A stretch of DNA of 64,000 bases from Bacteroidia bacterium (GCA_030429205.1 JAUICZ010000003.1:186001-250000), one strand, 5' to 3'; shown: positions 15,488 through 24,310, numbered from the stretch's first letter. The notes: generated by a model not told the origin, from the letters alone. A program made the numbers and translations.

Positions 15488-17536
15488 TTATCTGTTGTTG
15501 TAATTTTCTACCACTTTATCTAAATGGTCTATAAATGCTTGCACATCGGGGTCGTAACCATAACCACCTTCTATTAACAAGTTTTCATCGTCGTCAATAA
15601 AGAAATAATAAGGCTGTGCATTAGAACCATATTTTGACGCTTGCAGGTCTGAGTTCCTATTACCCAATGTTGTTACATCTTTCTTCAAAAACTCTGAGTA
15701 GTATTGTTCATTTTCAGGGATCTTAACATTCTGAGCATCGCAATACAAAGACGCAACTATAAAATCATTTTTCATGCGCTTCATTACTCCCGGATCTGAC
15801 CATACCTGCCCTTCCATTTTACGACAGTTGATACAGTTAATACCCGTAAAATCCAGCATGATCGGCTTACCTTGCTTTTTAGACGCCTCCAGCGCCTCAT
15901 TATAATCGTAGTAGGTAACCAAACCATATTTTACTGCAGCTTCCGGCTCGTATATCTTCATATCAGCTACATACCTTTCAGGTCCTTCTCCATCAAGCGT
16001 AGCGTGTCCGCCGCCTGCTGAACCTCCGCCTGCACCTAAAACAAAATCTTGCGTACCCATTGGTGGCACAAAAGCACTCAAGCCTTTTAATGGTGCTCCC
16101 CACATACCCGGCAACATGTATACTGAAAAAGAGAAGCAGCCTATAGCCAGAAATAGTTTGAATATAGACACATACTCCTGCCCAAATAGATTTTTAGGGC
16201 TCTCACTATCATGAGACAACTTCAATTTACCTAACAAGTATAAACCTAATAGAATTGATAGTACGATCCACAATGCAATGAACACTTCTCTATCCATGAT
16301 CCTCCACCCCATTTGCAGGTCAGCATTCGATAAGAACTTCAATGCCAACATCAACTCGATGAAACCAAGGGTTACTTTTACTTGGTTCAACCATCCACCT
16401 GACTTTGCAAGATTATTCAACAAACCCGGAAATACCGCAAACAGTGCGAAAGGCATAGCCAAGCCTATAGAGAAGCCCAACATACCTAATATAGGCCCCT
16501 GAAAACCTCCCATTGCTGCCCCTACGATCAACGGACCAATGATAGGACCTGTACAAGAGAATGATACAATCACTAAGGTCAATGCCATAAAGAAGATACC
16601 TCTAAAGCTCTTCGTATTGGCTTTGGCATCTGTTTTATTTGTCCATGAAGATGGTAGTGTGATTTCGAATGCTCCAAGGAAAGAGATACCAAACACAACA
16701 AATATTATGAAGAATATAAGGTTCGGTATCCAGTGTGTAGATATAATGTTTAACGTATCTGCACCAAATATTGCTGATATAGCAACACCCAGCACTGTAA
16801 AAATGATGATGATAGATAGAGAGTATTGAAATGCATTTCTGATACCTTCTGCTCTGGATGCACTCCTTTTAGTAAAGAAGCTTACTGTTATCGGTATCAT
16901 AGAAAACACACAAGGTGTCAATACCGCTAACAAACCACCAATAAGTGCCAAAAAGAAAATGGCTATCAGAGATCTTTGTTGCTCTTCACCATTATCCGTT
17001 GTATTGCCGGCATCAATTACTGCTTCTTCATCATTTTTTTTTTCCGATGCAGCCGGTGCAGCTGCTCCTCCATTACCAATACGAATAGAGTACTCTTTTG
17101 TTGTTGGTGGCAAACAGGTTTCGTCGTTACAAGTCATGTAACTATACTCACCAGTAATATCAATATCTTCTTTAGCTAGTTCTACTCTTTGTATGAAATC
17201 TACATCTTCAAAGTAATGTACTGTGCCTATATCCTCGTCAATTTCTTCATGAATCACATCACCTTCTTCACGCACATCTCCAACCAGTTTTATGTCTGCG
17301 CTTTCAGTAACAGTAAAACCAGGTGGCAAGAAAGAGCCATCTCCTCCGGGATCTAACGCATAAATATGCCAATGGTCATTTACGTGACAGTGAAAGATCA
17401 GGTCATATACGTTACCCTCAACTTTTTTTGCTGAAAATGTCCACTCGGTGGGATCCTCTATCATCTGTGCTTGTGAGCTGAAAGACGTGAACATCGTCAG
17501 CAAAACAAACGGAAGCAGTTTAAACAGTTTTTTCAT
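15488..17536 (-). CDS. dsbD: thiol:disulfide interchange protein DsbD
   Basis: DsbD passes electrons from cytosolic thioredoxin across the inner membrane to periplasmic thiol enzymes. Starting at ATG 17536 the protein has 682 residues with a signal peptide (LLPFVLLTMFTSFSSQAQ). An N-terminal DsbD alpha-like domain (WHIYALDPGG, CNDETCLPP) and a poly-K/N linker follow. The membrane core of about eight spans holds the redox cysteines CVFSMIP and CTGPIIGP. The C-terminal thioredoxin domain has the INCINCRKME active site (about 545-555). Frame upstream to 17659 would invade purQ and lacks the signal peptide start. An A10 run interrupts the linker at codons 165-168. Confidence 0.93.
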   Translation of the reverse strand: MKKLFKLLPFVLLTMFTSFSSQAQMIEDPTEWTFSAKKVEGNVYDLIFHCHVNDHWHIYALDPGGDGSFLPPGFTVTESADIKLVGDVREEGDVIHEEIDEDIGTVHYFEDVDFIQRVELAKEDIDITGEYSYMTCNDETCLPPTTKEYSIRIGNGGAAAPAASEKKNDEEAVIDAGNTTDNGEEQQRSLIAIFFLALIGGLLAVLTPCVFSMIPITVSFFTKRSASRAEGIRNAFQYSLSIIIIFTVLGVAISAIFGADTLNIISTHWIPNLIFFIIFVVFGISFLGAFEITLPSSWTNKTDAKANTKSFRGIFFMALTLVIVSFSCTGPIIGPLIVGAAMGGFQGPILGMLGFSIGLAMPFALFAVFPGLLNNLAKSGGWLNQVKVTLGFIELMLALKFLSNADLQMGWRIMDREVFIALWIVLSILLGLYLLGKLKLSHDSESPKNLFGQEYVSIFKLFLAIGCFSFSVYMLPGMWGAPLKGLSAFVPPMGTQDFVLGAGGGSAGGGHATLDGEGPERYVADMKIYEPEAAVKYGLVTYYDYNEALEASKKQGKPIMLDFTGINCINCRKMEGQVWSDPGVMKRMKNDFIVASLYCDAQNVKIPENEQYYSEFLKKDVTTLGNRNSDLQASKYGSNAQPYYFFIDDDENLLIEGGYGYDPDVQAFIDHLDKVVENYNNR

Positions 17537-17648
17537 TTCTAAAGAGTTGATATCTTTTTCAAAGAAACCTCTTTTTATAAAAAGGTTAGTTTCCGGTGCT
17601 TGTTTTAGGAAAACTTTAGCGGTACGCCGCCAAAGTAAATATAGTAAA

Positions 17649-18341
17649 TCAATTAACACTACTCAAAGCAGCAAGTATCAACCTACCATCTATATTATTC
17701 AAACTATCGCTGCATGCCCTTTCCGGGTGCGGCATCATACCAAATACGTTTTTACCTTCGTTACACACACCTGCAATATCATCGATAGCACCATTAGGGT
17801 TAGCCCCCTCTGCCACACTTCCATCGGCATCGCAATATGTAAACAATACCTGGCCGTTATCTTTCAGCTTCTTTAGCGTATCAGCATCTGCATAATAGCG
17901 CCCCTCGCCATGAGCTATAGGTACTTTAAGTACTTTATCACCCACGGTTTCGCCTATAATGTTATCATTACCGGCAGACTTTAAAAACACATTTTTACAG
18001 GTAAAATTCTGATGATCGTTCAGCAACAAAGCTCCCGGCAACAAACCAGACTCGCAAAGCACCTGAAAACCATTACATACCCCAAATACTTTCCCCCCTT
18101 TGTTCGCGAACTCTATCACACTTTCCATCATAGGGCTGAAACGAGCAATAGAACCACAACGCAGGTAATCCCCATAAGAGAATCCTCCGGGCAGTATAAT
18201 ACAATCATCAGTAGTAAAATCGCTCAGGTCTCTATCTTTATGCCAAAGCACTACTACTTCTTGTTTCAGATCATCTCTAAGTGCGTATATCATATCGTTA
18301 TCGCAATTAGAACCGGGAAAGACTACTACTCCAAATTTCAT
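17649..18341 (-). CDS. purQ: phosphoribosylformylglycinamidine synthase subunit PurQ
   Basis: The glutaminase subunit of FGAM synthase, which supplies ammonia for the fourth step of purine synthesis. The 230-residue class I amidotransferase shows VVVFPGSNCDNDM at the start, LPGGFSYGDYLR (about 50-61), the nucleophile motif GVCNGFQVL (about 92-100), and the His/Glu pair of MMPHPERAC near the end. The small-subunit form implies separate PurL and PurS elsewhere. It is 12 bases downstream of the DUF6427 gene and likely co-transcribed. Confidence 0.96.
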   Translation of the reverse strand: MKFGVVVFPGSNCDNDMIYALRDDLKQEVVVLWHKDRDLSDFTTDDCIILPGGFSYGDYLRCGSIARFSPMMESVIEFANKGGKVFGVCNGFQVLCESGLLPGALLLNDHQNFTCKNVFLKSAGNDNIIGETVGDKVLKVPIAHGEGRYYADADTLKKLKDNGQVLFTYCDADGSVAEGANPNGAIDDIAGVCNEGKNVFGMMPHPERACSDSLNNIDGRLILAALSSVN

Positions 18342-18353
18342 CTATAATCGTTA

Positions 18354-19337
18354 TTAACTGTGCATAACCTTACAAAAGATCAACAACAGTAGTGTAAAAT
18401 AAAACGCAAAATTACTAAATGCTTTCTTCTTTTCGGCATTATATGCATTGGCTATAAACAATGCTAATGGTGGCATTACTACCAACCAAGCCGATTTGAT
18501 AGTTATATCTGTAAGTATAGCTACAATTATTGATACAATGAAGTACACCCCTATACTCGTCCACCCTCTGCGGATAAACACATTTACCCTGTTTATACCC
18601 GACTGTAGCATGTATACACCCATTACAAAAAGTATTAATAAACCTAATATTAGCACTATTGTATATAGCGGGTTTTCGAGGGAAGAAGGTAGATTCACAC
18701 CAACCACTACCCAATCCGGCAGCCAACTTAAAACATCAAAAAGGAATAGCAACCCTGCCGCCACATATAGTGTTACCCCAAACCCTAGTATTGCAATCAG
18801 CAGGTCTGTAATATTCATATTACGCATCAGGCTTATAGATATTAGCAATAGCACCAAGTATAGTGTCGAAGGGAAATGTATCAATGCCGCTACAGCAATG
18901 CTACACCCGGCATTAAAAACATATTTTTTAGCATTAGTGGCATGCCCCAGCTTTAATATTATATCCAGACATAATATCAAGAACCAGTTAGCCAAAAGTG
19001 GCTGATTGAAATATATAAAATCGGGATATAAAGATACAATTGATATATATACAAATGCAGGCAAGTAGGTAGCGTGTACAAATGCCTTATTCTTCATTAC
19101 AATACTATTAAGGTAAATACCTTGAAGAAAGATCATGAGTATACCTAGTAATGTAAACCCGAAGGGGCTATCGAACAGAATTACATTCAAAAAGCCTACC
19201 AGTATGTAATAAAGAAAGCTTTCCTCTTGTGCTACAGGTAGCTGAGGGTGAAACAGCGCATAGCCATTTATGACTATTGCATAAATAAGCAGAATAATAA
19301 CCGTAAATGGGCTGTTATTACGAATTAGCTGCAGCAC
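18354..19337 (-). CDS. DUF6427 family membrane protein
   Basis: A 327-residue polytopic protein with about ten membrane segments. The N-terminus RNNSPFTVIILLIYAIVI and the central YFNQPLLANWFLI match the Bacteroidota DUF6427 family, which I recall lying next to purQ or upp in this phylum. No function is established. The start codon is GTG. Fourteen bases separate it from the upstream 484-residue gene and twelve from purQ, so these form one transcription unit. Confidence 0.75.
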   Translation of the reverse strand: MLQLIRNNSPFTVIILLIYAIVINGYALFHPQLPVAQEESFLYYILVGFLNVILFDSPFGFTLLGILMIFLQGIYLNSIVMKNKAFVHATYLPAFVYISIVSLYPDFIYFNQPLLANWFLILCLDIILKLGHATNAKKYVFNAGCSIAVAALIHFPSTLYLVLLLISISLMRNMNITDLLIAILGFGVTLYVAAGLLFLFDVLSWLPDWVVVGVNLPSSLENPLYTIVLILGLLILFVMGVYMLQSGINRVNVFIRRGWTSIGVYFIVSIIVAILTDITIKSAWLVVMPPLALFIANAYNAEKKKAFSNFAFYFTLLLLIFCKVMHS

Positions 19338-19351
19338 AAGCTTCTTTTGGG

Positions 19352-20806
19352 TTAAAATACAACTTTACCAAAACAGATTTGATTTCTTTTCAGGCAAGGA
19401 ACCAAATATTCGTTAGAACTGATTTGTTTGCCGGAGCGTGGTAACCAATCTGTATTATTTATTACCTCTACACCTAAAGTCTTTGTATTGATGTTCCCTT
19501 CAATATCCAGGCTGGCAACTCTTACTCGCGAACTATTCATACTAAAGTCGTTGTATAAGAACCCAATTGCCCCGCCGGTATTTACCAACCCGTAAGAAGA
19601 GAAGATACCTCCATCTTCTTGAGAGTATTGAAACTTCCTGATAAACTTAGTCCATTCTGGTTTCCCGTTTCCGTCGCAAGAAATAGATATAATATCTCCA
19701 TAGTTGTATTCTCTTACTGAGGATGCCATTGTTGGGTAGTACCAGGAGTAGTAACCAAAACCAGACGAGTAACCCGTGCGTGTTGATATGAAAAAGTCTT
19801 CCGCAATCATCACAAAGCCGCCGTCATTTTTTACAACCAACTCTTTAACCTTGAAATCGTTGAACGCTCTTTTTTTGTTTCGCTCGCCGGTAGCGGCTCG
19901 TAAATTGTCAGAAAAAGGTATGGCCTTAAATTCTTTAAACTCTTCAGCAGTTATATCATAGTAGCTGTATATAATTCCTTCAAAGTGACCATTTTTCTTG
20001 TCAGAATAAAAGCCACCTACATACAACTTCCCATCAGCCTTGTCTACTTTCATATACAACCCTGCGGCATACAATTCACCAATTGGTAATTCCACCTGAG
20101 TAAGTGTTGTTCCACCTACAGGCAAAGACAGTAACCAAACCTGATCTGCATACCCTCTACTACCATTGGGAGTATATGCAGAGATGAAGAACTTTCCATC
20201 ATCACCAGTAATGGCCTCGCCAACGTCCATTCTATTATCTGTTGTGAATGTTACCTGCGATGAAGATTGTTTTTGTAACTGATCGTCCAGCCATACTACT
20301 CGCAAATCCATCTCATCTACCTTCACCCCGGTTGCATATACGGCTATATGTTCTTTGTTTTTAGATACCGCATAGTTATAACGGCCATTACGCCCTCCTA
20401 CAAATCCGGCGTCTACTCTATCCAGTTCTTTGGGTTTATGTGCCATTCTACCCATTTCATCCAGAGTTACTCCATACTGCACTATATCTCTACCATCGTT
20501 TCTTTGATACAGTAATAATATTTTATCGGCATAGGTGTAAAACTCTACGCCAAATGCCTTGCGCGGAAGAAAATCTAAAATTACGGTTGCCAGGTGCTCC
20601 ATTCGGTCATCATAGGCATCCAGGTAATACCCCTCCGCAGAGCCTCTGTATGTGTACGTTCTGTCACCTACATTTCCTACCACAGAAAAGCTTCCTGTTC
20701 TAAAATCTATTTTATTGAAAGGAGAATAAATTACTTCTTGCGCAGTGGCAGGCAATAGAGTAAAGCAACTTAAAAGCAGTAATAAACCTAACGACCTGTA
20801 TATCAT
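19352..20806 (-). CDS. secreted beta-propeller-like protein, unknown function
   Basis: A 484-residue protein with a clear signal peptide (LGLLLLLSCFTLLPATAQ). The mature part consists of strand-rich segments of about 50 residues with recurring aspartate/glycine turns (DGKFFISAYTPNG, DGKLYVGGFYSDKKNG, DGGFVMIAEDFF), as in propeller-type sensor or scaffold proteins. There is no type IX tail and no lipobox. I do not recognise the family. It heads the DUF6427-purQ run on the minus strand. Confidence 0.7.
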   Translation of the reverse strand: MIYRSLGLLLLLSCFTLLPATAQEVIYSPFNKIDFRTGSFSVVGNVGDRTYTYRGSAEGYYLDAYDDRMEHLATVILDFLPRKAFGVEFYTYADKILLLYQRNDGRDIVQYGVTLDEMGRMAHKPKELDRVDAGFVGGRNGRYNYAVSKNKEHIAVYATGVKVDEMDLRVVWLDDQLQKQSSSQVTFTTDNRMDVGEAITGDDGKFFISAYTPNGSRGYADQVWLLSLPVGGTTLTQVELPIGELYAAGLYMKVDKADGKLYVGGFYSDKKNGHFEGIIYSYYDITAEEFKEFKAIPFSDNLRAATGERNKKRAFNDFKVKELVVKNDGGFVMIAEDFFISTRTGYSSGFGYYSWYYPTMASSVREYNYGDIISISCDGNGKPEWTKFIRKFQYSQEDGGIFSSYGLVNTGGAIGFLYNDFSMNSSRVRVASLDIEGNINTKTLGVEVINNTDWLPRSGKQISSNEYLVPCLKRNQICFGKVVF

Positions 20807-20840
20807 GAATAAACTTTAGTGCCAATAATGTTTTTGGCTG

Positions 20841-21254
20841 CTAATCTAAGAACCGGGTTTTCAATTCAGGTGATGGCACCATGCATTCATCTCTTTTACC
20901 AAACCACTTATACCGCCTTTTTGCTACAAAACTATATATAGCATCTCGTATCTGTTTGGGTAACATATATCCAACTGTAAGGCATTTGTATATCCCGCCC
21001 AGCAAGTTTGCTGTTTTTAATACCGCATCCGATTTTGTGTAGTATCTGCCGTTGTGCAGCAACACCACACTATCCGGCATGGCACCAATGTCATTTTCAA
21101 TATGCTTCTGCAATTGTTCGCCAACTACAGACTGCAAAGAGGCGAACCGAATTTGTTGTTTTGCATCTCTTTTAATTATGTATTGTACATAACCATTACA
21201 TAGGTTACATACACCATCAAAAAACAAAATCGGTTCTTTACTATCGGGTAGCAT
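20841..21254 (-). CDS. DCC-type thiol-disulfide oxidoreductase family protein (DUF393)
   Basis: At 137 residues it matches the DCC family: the opening ILFFDGVCNLCNGYVQYIIKRD contains the defining DGxCxxC motif (about 14-19) on a thioredoxin-like fold. The central DSVVLLHNGRYYTKSDAVLK and the YSFVAKRRYKWFGKRDEC tail are also typical. Family members are thought to be soluble redox proteins; substrates are unknown. It lies 21 bases beyond the small lipoprotein gene on the same strand. Confidence 0.9.
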   Translation of the reverse strand: MLPDSKEPILFFDGVCNLCNGYVQYIIKRDAKQQIRFASLQSVVGEQLQKHIENDIGAMPDSVVLLHNGRYYTKSDAVLKTANLLGGIYKCLTVGYMLPKQIRDAIYSFVAKRRYKWFGKRDECMVPSPELKTRFLD

Positions 21255-21275
21255 GGTTGCCCCAAGTATGGTTTT

Positions 21276-21506
21276 TTATTTAACCGTACCTTCTTCTATC
21301 ATCTTATCGGCAAGAGGTTTCACTTCTATAGCGATCCTTTTTTCAAGGTCTTCTTTATACTCTTCTTTCAACTCCATTTCCTTCTCGGCAACAATAGAGT
21401 CAACCTTTGCCATGATCATGTTATCATCCATTTGCGCAGGTGCATTATTGTTACATGCAGTGAATAAAAACGATGCGCTGATAGCTGTAAAAAGTACTTT
21501 TTTCAT
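21276..21506 (-). CDS. small lipoprotein, unknown function
   Basis: Starting at ATG 21506, the product is 76 residues with a lipoprotein signal (VLFTAISASFLFTAC, Cys about 18). A strongly charged, mostly helical mature region follows (VDSIVAEKEMELKEEYKEDL), possibly coiled coil. An upstream frame extension to 21608 covers the promoter region and is unlikely. It is divergent from the DUF4294 gene, with paired TTTTGCAAAA palindromes between them. Confidence 0.7.
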   Translation of the reverse strand: MKKVLFTAISASFLFTACNNNAPAQMDDNMIMAKVDSIVAEKEMELKEEYKEDLEKRIAIEVKPLADKMIEEGTVK

Positions 21507-21564
21507 AATTATTGTTTTGCTACAACAAAGTAACACAATATCATCGACAATAGGTTTAAACTTG

Positions 21565-21600
21565 TTTTGCAAAACTAATTTTAACTTGTTTTTGCAAAAA
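21565..21600. promoter_or_regulatory. paired TTTTGCAAAA palindromes with minus-strand promoter
   Basis: AACTTG-TTTTGCAAAA occurs twice in direct repeat (palindrome centres at 21569/21570 and 21594/21595, 25 bases apart). On the minus strand TAGTTTTG (21570-21577) matches TAnnTTTG with a TTG 17 bases upstream (21595-21597), so the first palindrome overlaps the likely promoter of the lipoprotein gene. Confidence 0.45.
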
Positions 21601-21653
21601 AACTGCACACCATTTGTTATTATTCACATATAAAAAGAGAGCTTTACAAATAG

Positions 21654-22328
21654 GTGATCAGAAAAATATACATATATACCCTTCTACTACTATCCACGTT
21701 AATTATCTGTATACCTGCCTCTGCACAACCAAGAGGTAATGACACCCTTCTTTTAGGTGCTGTAATAGTAGGTGCAGACACCATACCTATGGTTTATATG
21801 CAAGATGTAGAGGTGCACGCACAACTAACACGCAAACAAGCCAGAAAATGGAAAAGAAAACGTGCCCGATACGACAGGTTGAAACACAATGTATACAAAG
21901 TGTACCCTTATGCTGTAATTGCCGCAGATGTTCTAAAAGACGTAGACTCTAACCTGCTGGCTATTGGAGATGATAAGAAAAAGCAAAAAGAATACCTTAA
22001 ATCTGTTGAGCTCGAGCTGCGAAGCCGTTTTAAAGGAGAGCTGGAAGATATGACTGTAACACAGGGACACATACTTGTAAAGCTGATAGACCGTCAAACA
22101 GGAAAGAACTGTTACAACATCATCAAAGAACTTAAAGGAGGCTTCTCTGCTGTTGTCATTCAATCTGTAGCGGTACTATTTACCCATAACCTGAAAAGAG
22201 AATATGAACCTGATGGTGCAGATAAAGACATGGAGAAAATAGTACGAGACCTGGAAGCCACTCGCAGTTATAATTACCAATACCAATTACAACAGTCAAG
22301 GCTAAACGGTAAAAAGAAGAAAGGCTGA
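21654..22328 (+). CDS. DUF4294 family secreted protein
   Basis: A 224-residue exported protein starting at GTG, with a signal peptide (YTLLLLSTLIICIPASAQ). The body contains a basic stretch RKQARKWKRKRARYDRLKHN followed by VYKVYPYAVIAADVL, then GHILVKLIDRQTGKNCYNII, which is the pattern of the Bacteroidota DUF4294 family. Function is unknown. It precedes bshB1 by 32 bases on the same strand and is probably co-transcribed with it. Confidence 0.82.
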   Translation: MIRKIYIYTLLLLSTLIICIPASAQPRGNDTLLLGAVIVGADTIPMVYMQDVEVHAQLTRKQARKWKRKRARYDRLKHNVYKVYPYAVIAADVLKDVDSNLLAIGDDKKKQKEYLKSVELELRSRFKGELEDMTVTQGHILVKLIDRQTGKNCYNIIKELKGGFSAVVIQSVAVLFTHNLKREYEPDGADKDMEKIVRDLEATRSYNYQYQLQQSRLNGKKKKG

Positions 22329-22360
22329 TGGATTGCCACAAAAGAAACTAATTTTACAGC

Positions 22361-23095
22361 ATGCAAAAACTGGACATACTGGCTATTGGCGTACACCCGG
22401 ATGATATAGAACTATCTTGCGCCGGTACACTGATAAAACATGTACAAAAAGGACAAAAGGTTGGCATTGTAGACTTAACTCGTGGCGAATTAGGAACAAG
22501 AGGTACTCCAGAACTGCGTATAGAAGAGGCAAAAGCCGCTGCGAAGATCATGGGTATTGATATAAGGGATAACCTGGGGATGGCAGATGGATTCTTTCAA
22601 AACGATAAGGCACACCAGTTGAAACTAATAGAATACATAAGGAAATACCAACCGGAAGTAGTGATTGCCAATGCATTAGAAGACCGGCACCCAGACCATG
22701 GACGAGCCGGAAAGCTGATTGCTGATGCTTGTTTTTTAGCAGGGTTACGTAAAGTAGAAACCACACATAATAATGAAGTGCAAATGGCGTGGAGGCCCAA
22801 AAGGGTCTACCATATGATACAAGACCGTTTTATAAAGCCGGACTTTATTGTAGATATATCTGATGTAGCAGACATTAAGATAGAGGCTATTAAAGCTTAT
22901 AAAAGCCAATTTCATGACCCTAACTCTAATGAACCACTTACCTACATAGCAACAGACGCTTTTCTAGGTAATGTTCAAAACAGAGCATCGTTGTTAGGGA
23001 AACGTATAGGAGTACAGTATGGAGAAGGTTTTATTAGCCAAAATGCCGTTGGGTTAACCGACCTGGACGCCTTATTACTACCGGATATGTCCTGA
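22361..23095 (+). CDS. bshB1: bacillithiol biosynthesis deacetylase BshB1
   Basis: BshB1 removes the acetyl group from GlcNAc-malate in bacillithiol synthesis. The 244-residue LmbE-type metal-dependent deacetylase shows IGVHPDDIELSCAGTL (zinc ligands HPDD near 11-14), DLTRGELGTRGT (about 38-49) and the third ligand region EDRHPDHGRAGKL (about 107-119). Length and motifs match Bacteroidota BshB1 rather than mycothiol-type MshB. Other bsh genes are not in the window. Confidence 0.93.
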   Translation: MQKLDILAIGVHPDDIELSCAGTLIKHVQKGQKVGIVDLTRGELGTRGTPELRIEEAKAAAKIMGIDIRDNLGMADGFFQNDKAHQLKLIEYIRKYQPEVVIANALEDRHPDHGRAGKLIADACFLAGLRKVETTHNNEVQMAWRPKRVYHMIQDRFIKPDFIVDISDVADIKIEAIKAYKSQFHDPNSNEPLTYIATDAFLGNVQNRASLLGKRIGVQYGEGFISQNAVGLTDLDALLLPDMS

Positions 23096-23118
23096 TTTAA
23101 TTTTTTTGCGAAATTATT

Positions 23119-23148
23119 TTGTGATTACGTAAAAAAAAATGACCTTTG
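23119..23148 (+). promoter_or_regulatory. promoter of rpmB-rpmG-DUF4295
   Basis: TTG (23119-23121), a 19-base spacer and GACCTTTG (23141-23148), a strong match to the ribosomal-gene form TAccTTTG with one mismatch. It is followed by GCAGTCCC, as at several Bacteroidota stable-RNA promoters. Confidence 0.6.
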
Positions 23149-23169
23149 CAGTCCCAAAAAATCTAAAGT

Positions 23170-23406
23170 ATGGCACGTGTTTGTCAGGTAACAGGCAAAA
23201 AACCACTAACTGGTCACAAAGTATCTTTCTCTAACAAGAAAGCAAAGCGTCGTTTTCTTCCAAACTTACAGAAGAAGCGCTTCTACCTTGCTGAAGAAGA
23301 TCGTTGGATAACATTGAAATTAACAGCTGATGCTATCCGTACCATCAATAAAAATGGTTTATATACAGTAGTTAAACAACTTCGCGCACAAGGCGAAAAA
23401 ATATAA
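23170..23406 (+). CDS. rpmB: 50S ribosomal protein L28
   Basis: The 78-residue protein is a complete bL28: ARVCQVTGKKPLTGHKVS at the start, NKKAKRRFLPNLQKKRFYL in the middle, and a KLTADAIRTINKNG segment near the end. Length is normal. It is the first of three small genes in one operon with rpmG and DUF4295. Confidence 0.97.
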   Translation: MARVCQVTGKKPLTGHKVSFSNKKAKRRFLPNLQKKRFYLAEEDRWITLKLTADAIRTINKNGLYTVVKQLRAQGEKI

Positions 23407-23428
23407 TATTAGTTAAACACTATATACA

Positions 23429-23611
23429 ATGGCGAAGAAAGGAAATCGCGTTCAGGTAATTTTGGAATGTACAGAGCATAAAGAAACTGGTATGCCGGGT
23501 ACAAGCCGTTATATTACTACGAAAAACAAAAAGAATACGCCTGAGCGTATAGAATTGAAAAAATACAACCCCATCTTAAAAAAGATGACGGTTCATAAAG
23601 AAATTAAGTAA
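23429..23611 (+). CDS. rpmG: 50S ribosomal protein L33
   Basis: A 60-residue bL33 ([19 protein letters not shown], then [20 protein letters not shown] and [14 protein letters not shown]). It has a single cysteine and so lacks the two CxxC pairs of the zinc-binding form. It lies 22 bases after rpmB. Confidence 0.97.
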   Translation: MAKKGNRVQVILECTEHKETGMPGTSRYITTKNKKNTPERIELKKYNPILKKMTVHKEIK

Positions 23612-23631
23612 AATATTTAAATACATAAGTC

Positions 23632-23802
23632 ATGGCAAAAGCTGCAAAAACGGCGATTAAAACAAGTGCTAAAGGTGGTGCTGAATCGAAGAACTACACA
23701 AAAGTGATCAAAACGGTTCGCAGTCCTAAAACTGGTGCCTACACTTTTAAAGAGTCAATGGTACATAAGGATAAGGTTAAAGAGTTTTTAAGCGCAAAAT
23801 AA
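23632..23802 (+). CDS. DUF4295 family protein (ribosome-associated candidate)
   Basis: A 56-residue basic protein starting MAKAAKTAIKTSAKGG, with KVIKTVRSPKTGAYTFKES and a KDKVKEFLSAK tail. Size, composition and position after rpmB-rpmG match DUF4295, a Bacteroidota-specific small protein always seen with these ribosomal genes; ribosome association is inferred. A terminator follows 49 bases later, so ftsY, a common next gene in related genomes, is absent here. Confidence 0.9.
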   Translation: MAKAAKTAIKTSAKGGAESKNYTKVIKTVRSPKTGAYTFKESMVHKDKVKEFLSAK

Positions 23803-23851
23803 GCCTGCCTCTGTAAACCAGAGACTTATAAACAATACTTATAGACAAGAG

Positions 23852-23876
23852 CCACTCATTTTTGAGTGGTTTTTTG
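23852..23876 (+). terminator. terminator of the rpmB operon
   Basis: CCACTCA-tttt-TGAGTGG followed by T6. The loop and right arm also supply the TTG of the next gene's promoter. Confidence 0.85.
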
Positions 23877-23891
23877 TTTTTGGTAACTTTG
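23862..23891 (+). promoter_or_regulatory. promoter of the 23909 gene, overlapping a terminator
   Basis: TTG (23862-23864), 19 bases and TAACTTTG (23884-23891) fully match the consensus. The ATG follows 17 bases after the -7 box. Confidence 0.6.
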
Positions 23892-23908
23892 TAGCCCAAT
23901 ACTATACT

Positions 23909-24310
23909 ATGAAAAAACGGTTCTTATTTATAGCTATAATTATATCCGGTAATATTTGCTCTGCCCAAACGCAAAAAATAGACTTGAGTAAGGCCCCAAA
24001 CACCGGTAAAAAACCGATGCACACAAAAAGCAATGCAGAAATACTGTCCGAAGTAAAAAATGCTCCACCTGCAGTAAAAGAACAAAAGGCATACACACCA
24101 CCTGCAATCACAAACAGCACAGGCTCTTATAACCAACATTTACAGATAGCACCCAGCCCCAACAATATAAATTTAGGTACAGAGCCTATTATGCTGAATA
24201 CCCAGCAAAGCAATACCAAAATCGGGAACATGAACACTAATTCCACCATATACTATGATAATTCAGGAAAAATAAGAAGTACCAACACCTCCATTAAGTT
24301 GGGCAAATAA
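23909..24310 (+). CDS. small secreted protein, unknown function
   Basis: 133 residues with a signal peptide (FLFIAIIISGNICSAQ). The remainder is low-complexity, rich in N, T, S, P and K, with no hydrophobic or catalytic pattern (for example NINLGTEPIMLNTQQSN and a C-terminal STIYYDNSGKIRSTNT). It is likely exported and largely disordered. It has its own promoter and is followed by an unrelated type IX cargo gene. No family is recognised. Confidence 0.65.
   Translation: MKKRFLFIAIIISGNICSAQTQKIDLSKAPNTGKKPMHTKSNAEILSEVKNAPPAVKEQKAYTPPAITNSTGSYNQHLQIAPSPNNINLGTEPIMLNTQQSNTKIGNMNTNSTIYYDNSGKIRSTNTSIKLGK

Noticed and set aside
17537-17659. 5' extension of dsbD
   Set aside because: It would overlap purQ, and the signal peptide starts at ATG 17536.
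21507-21608. 5' extension of the small lipoprotein gene
   Set aside because: It reads through the palindromes and promoter box; the lipoprotein signal begins at ATG 21506.
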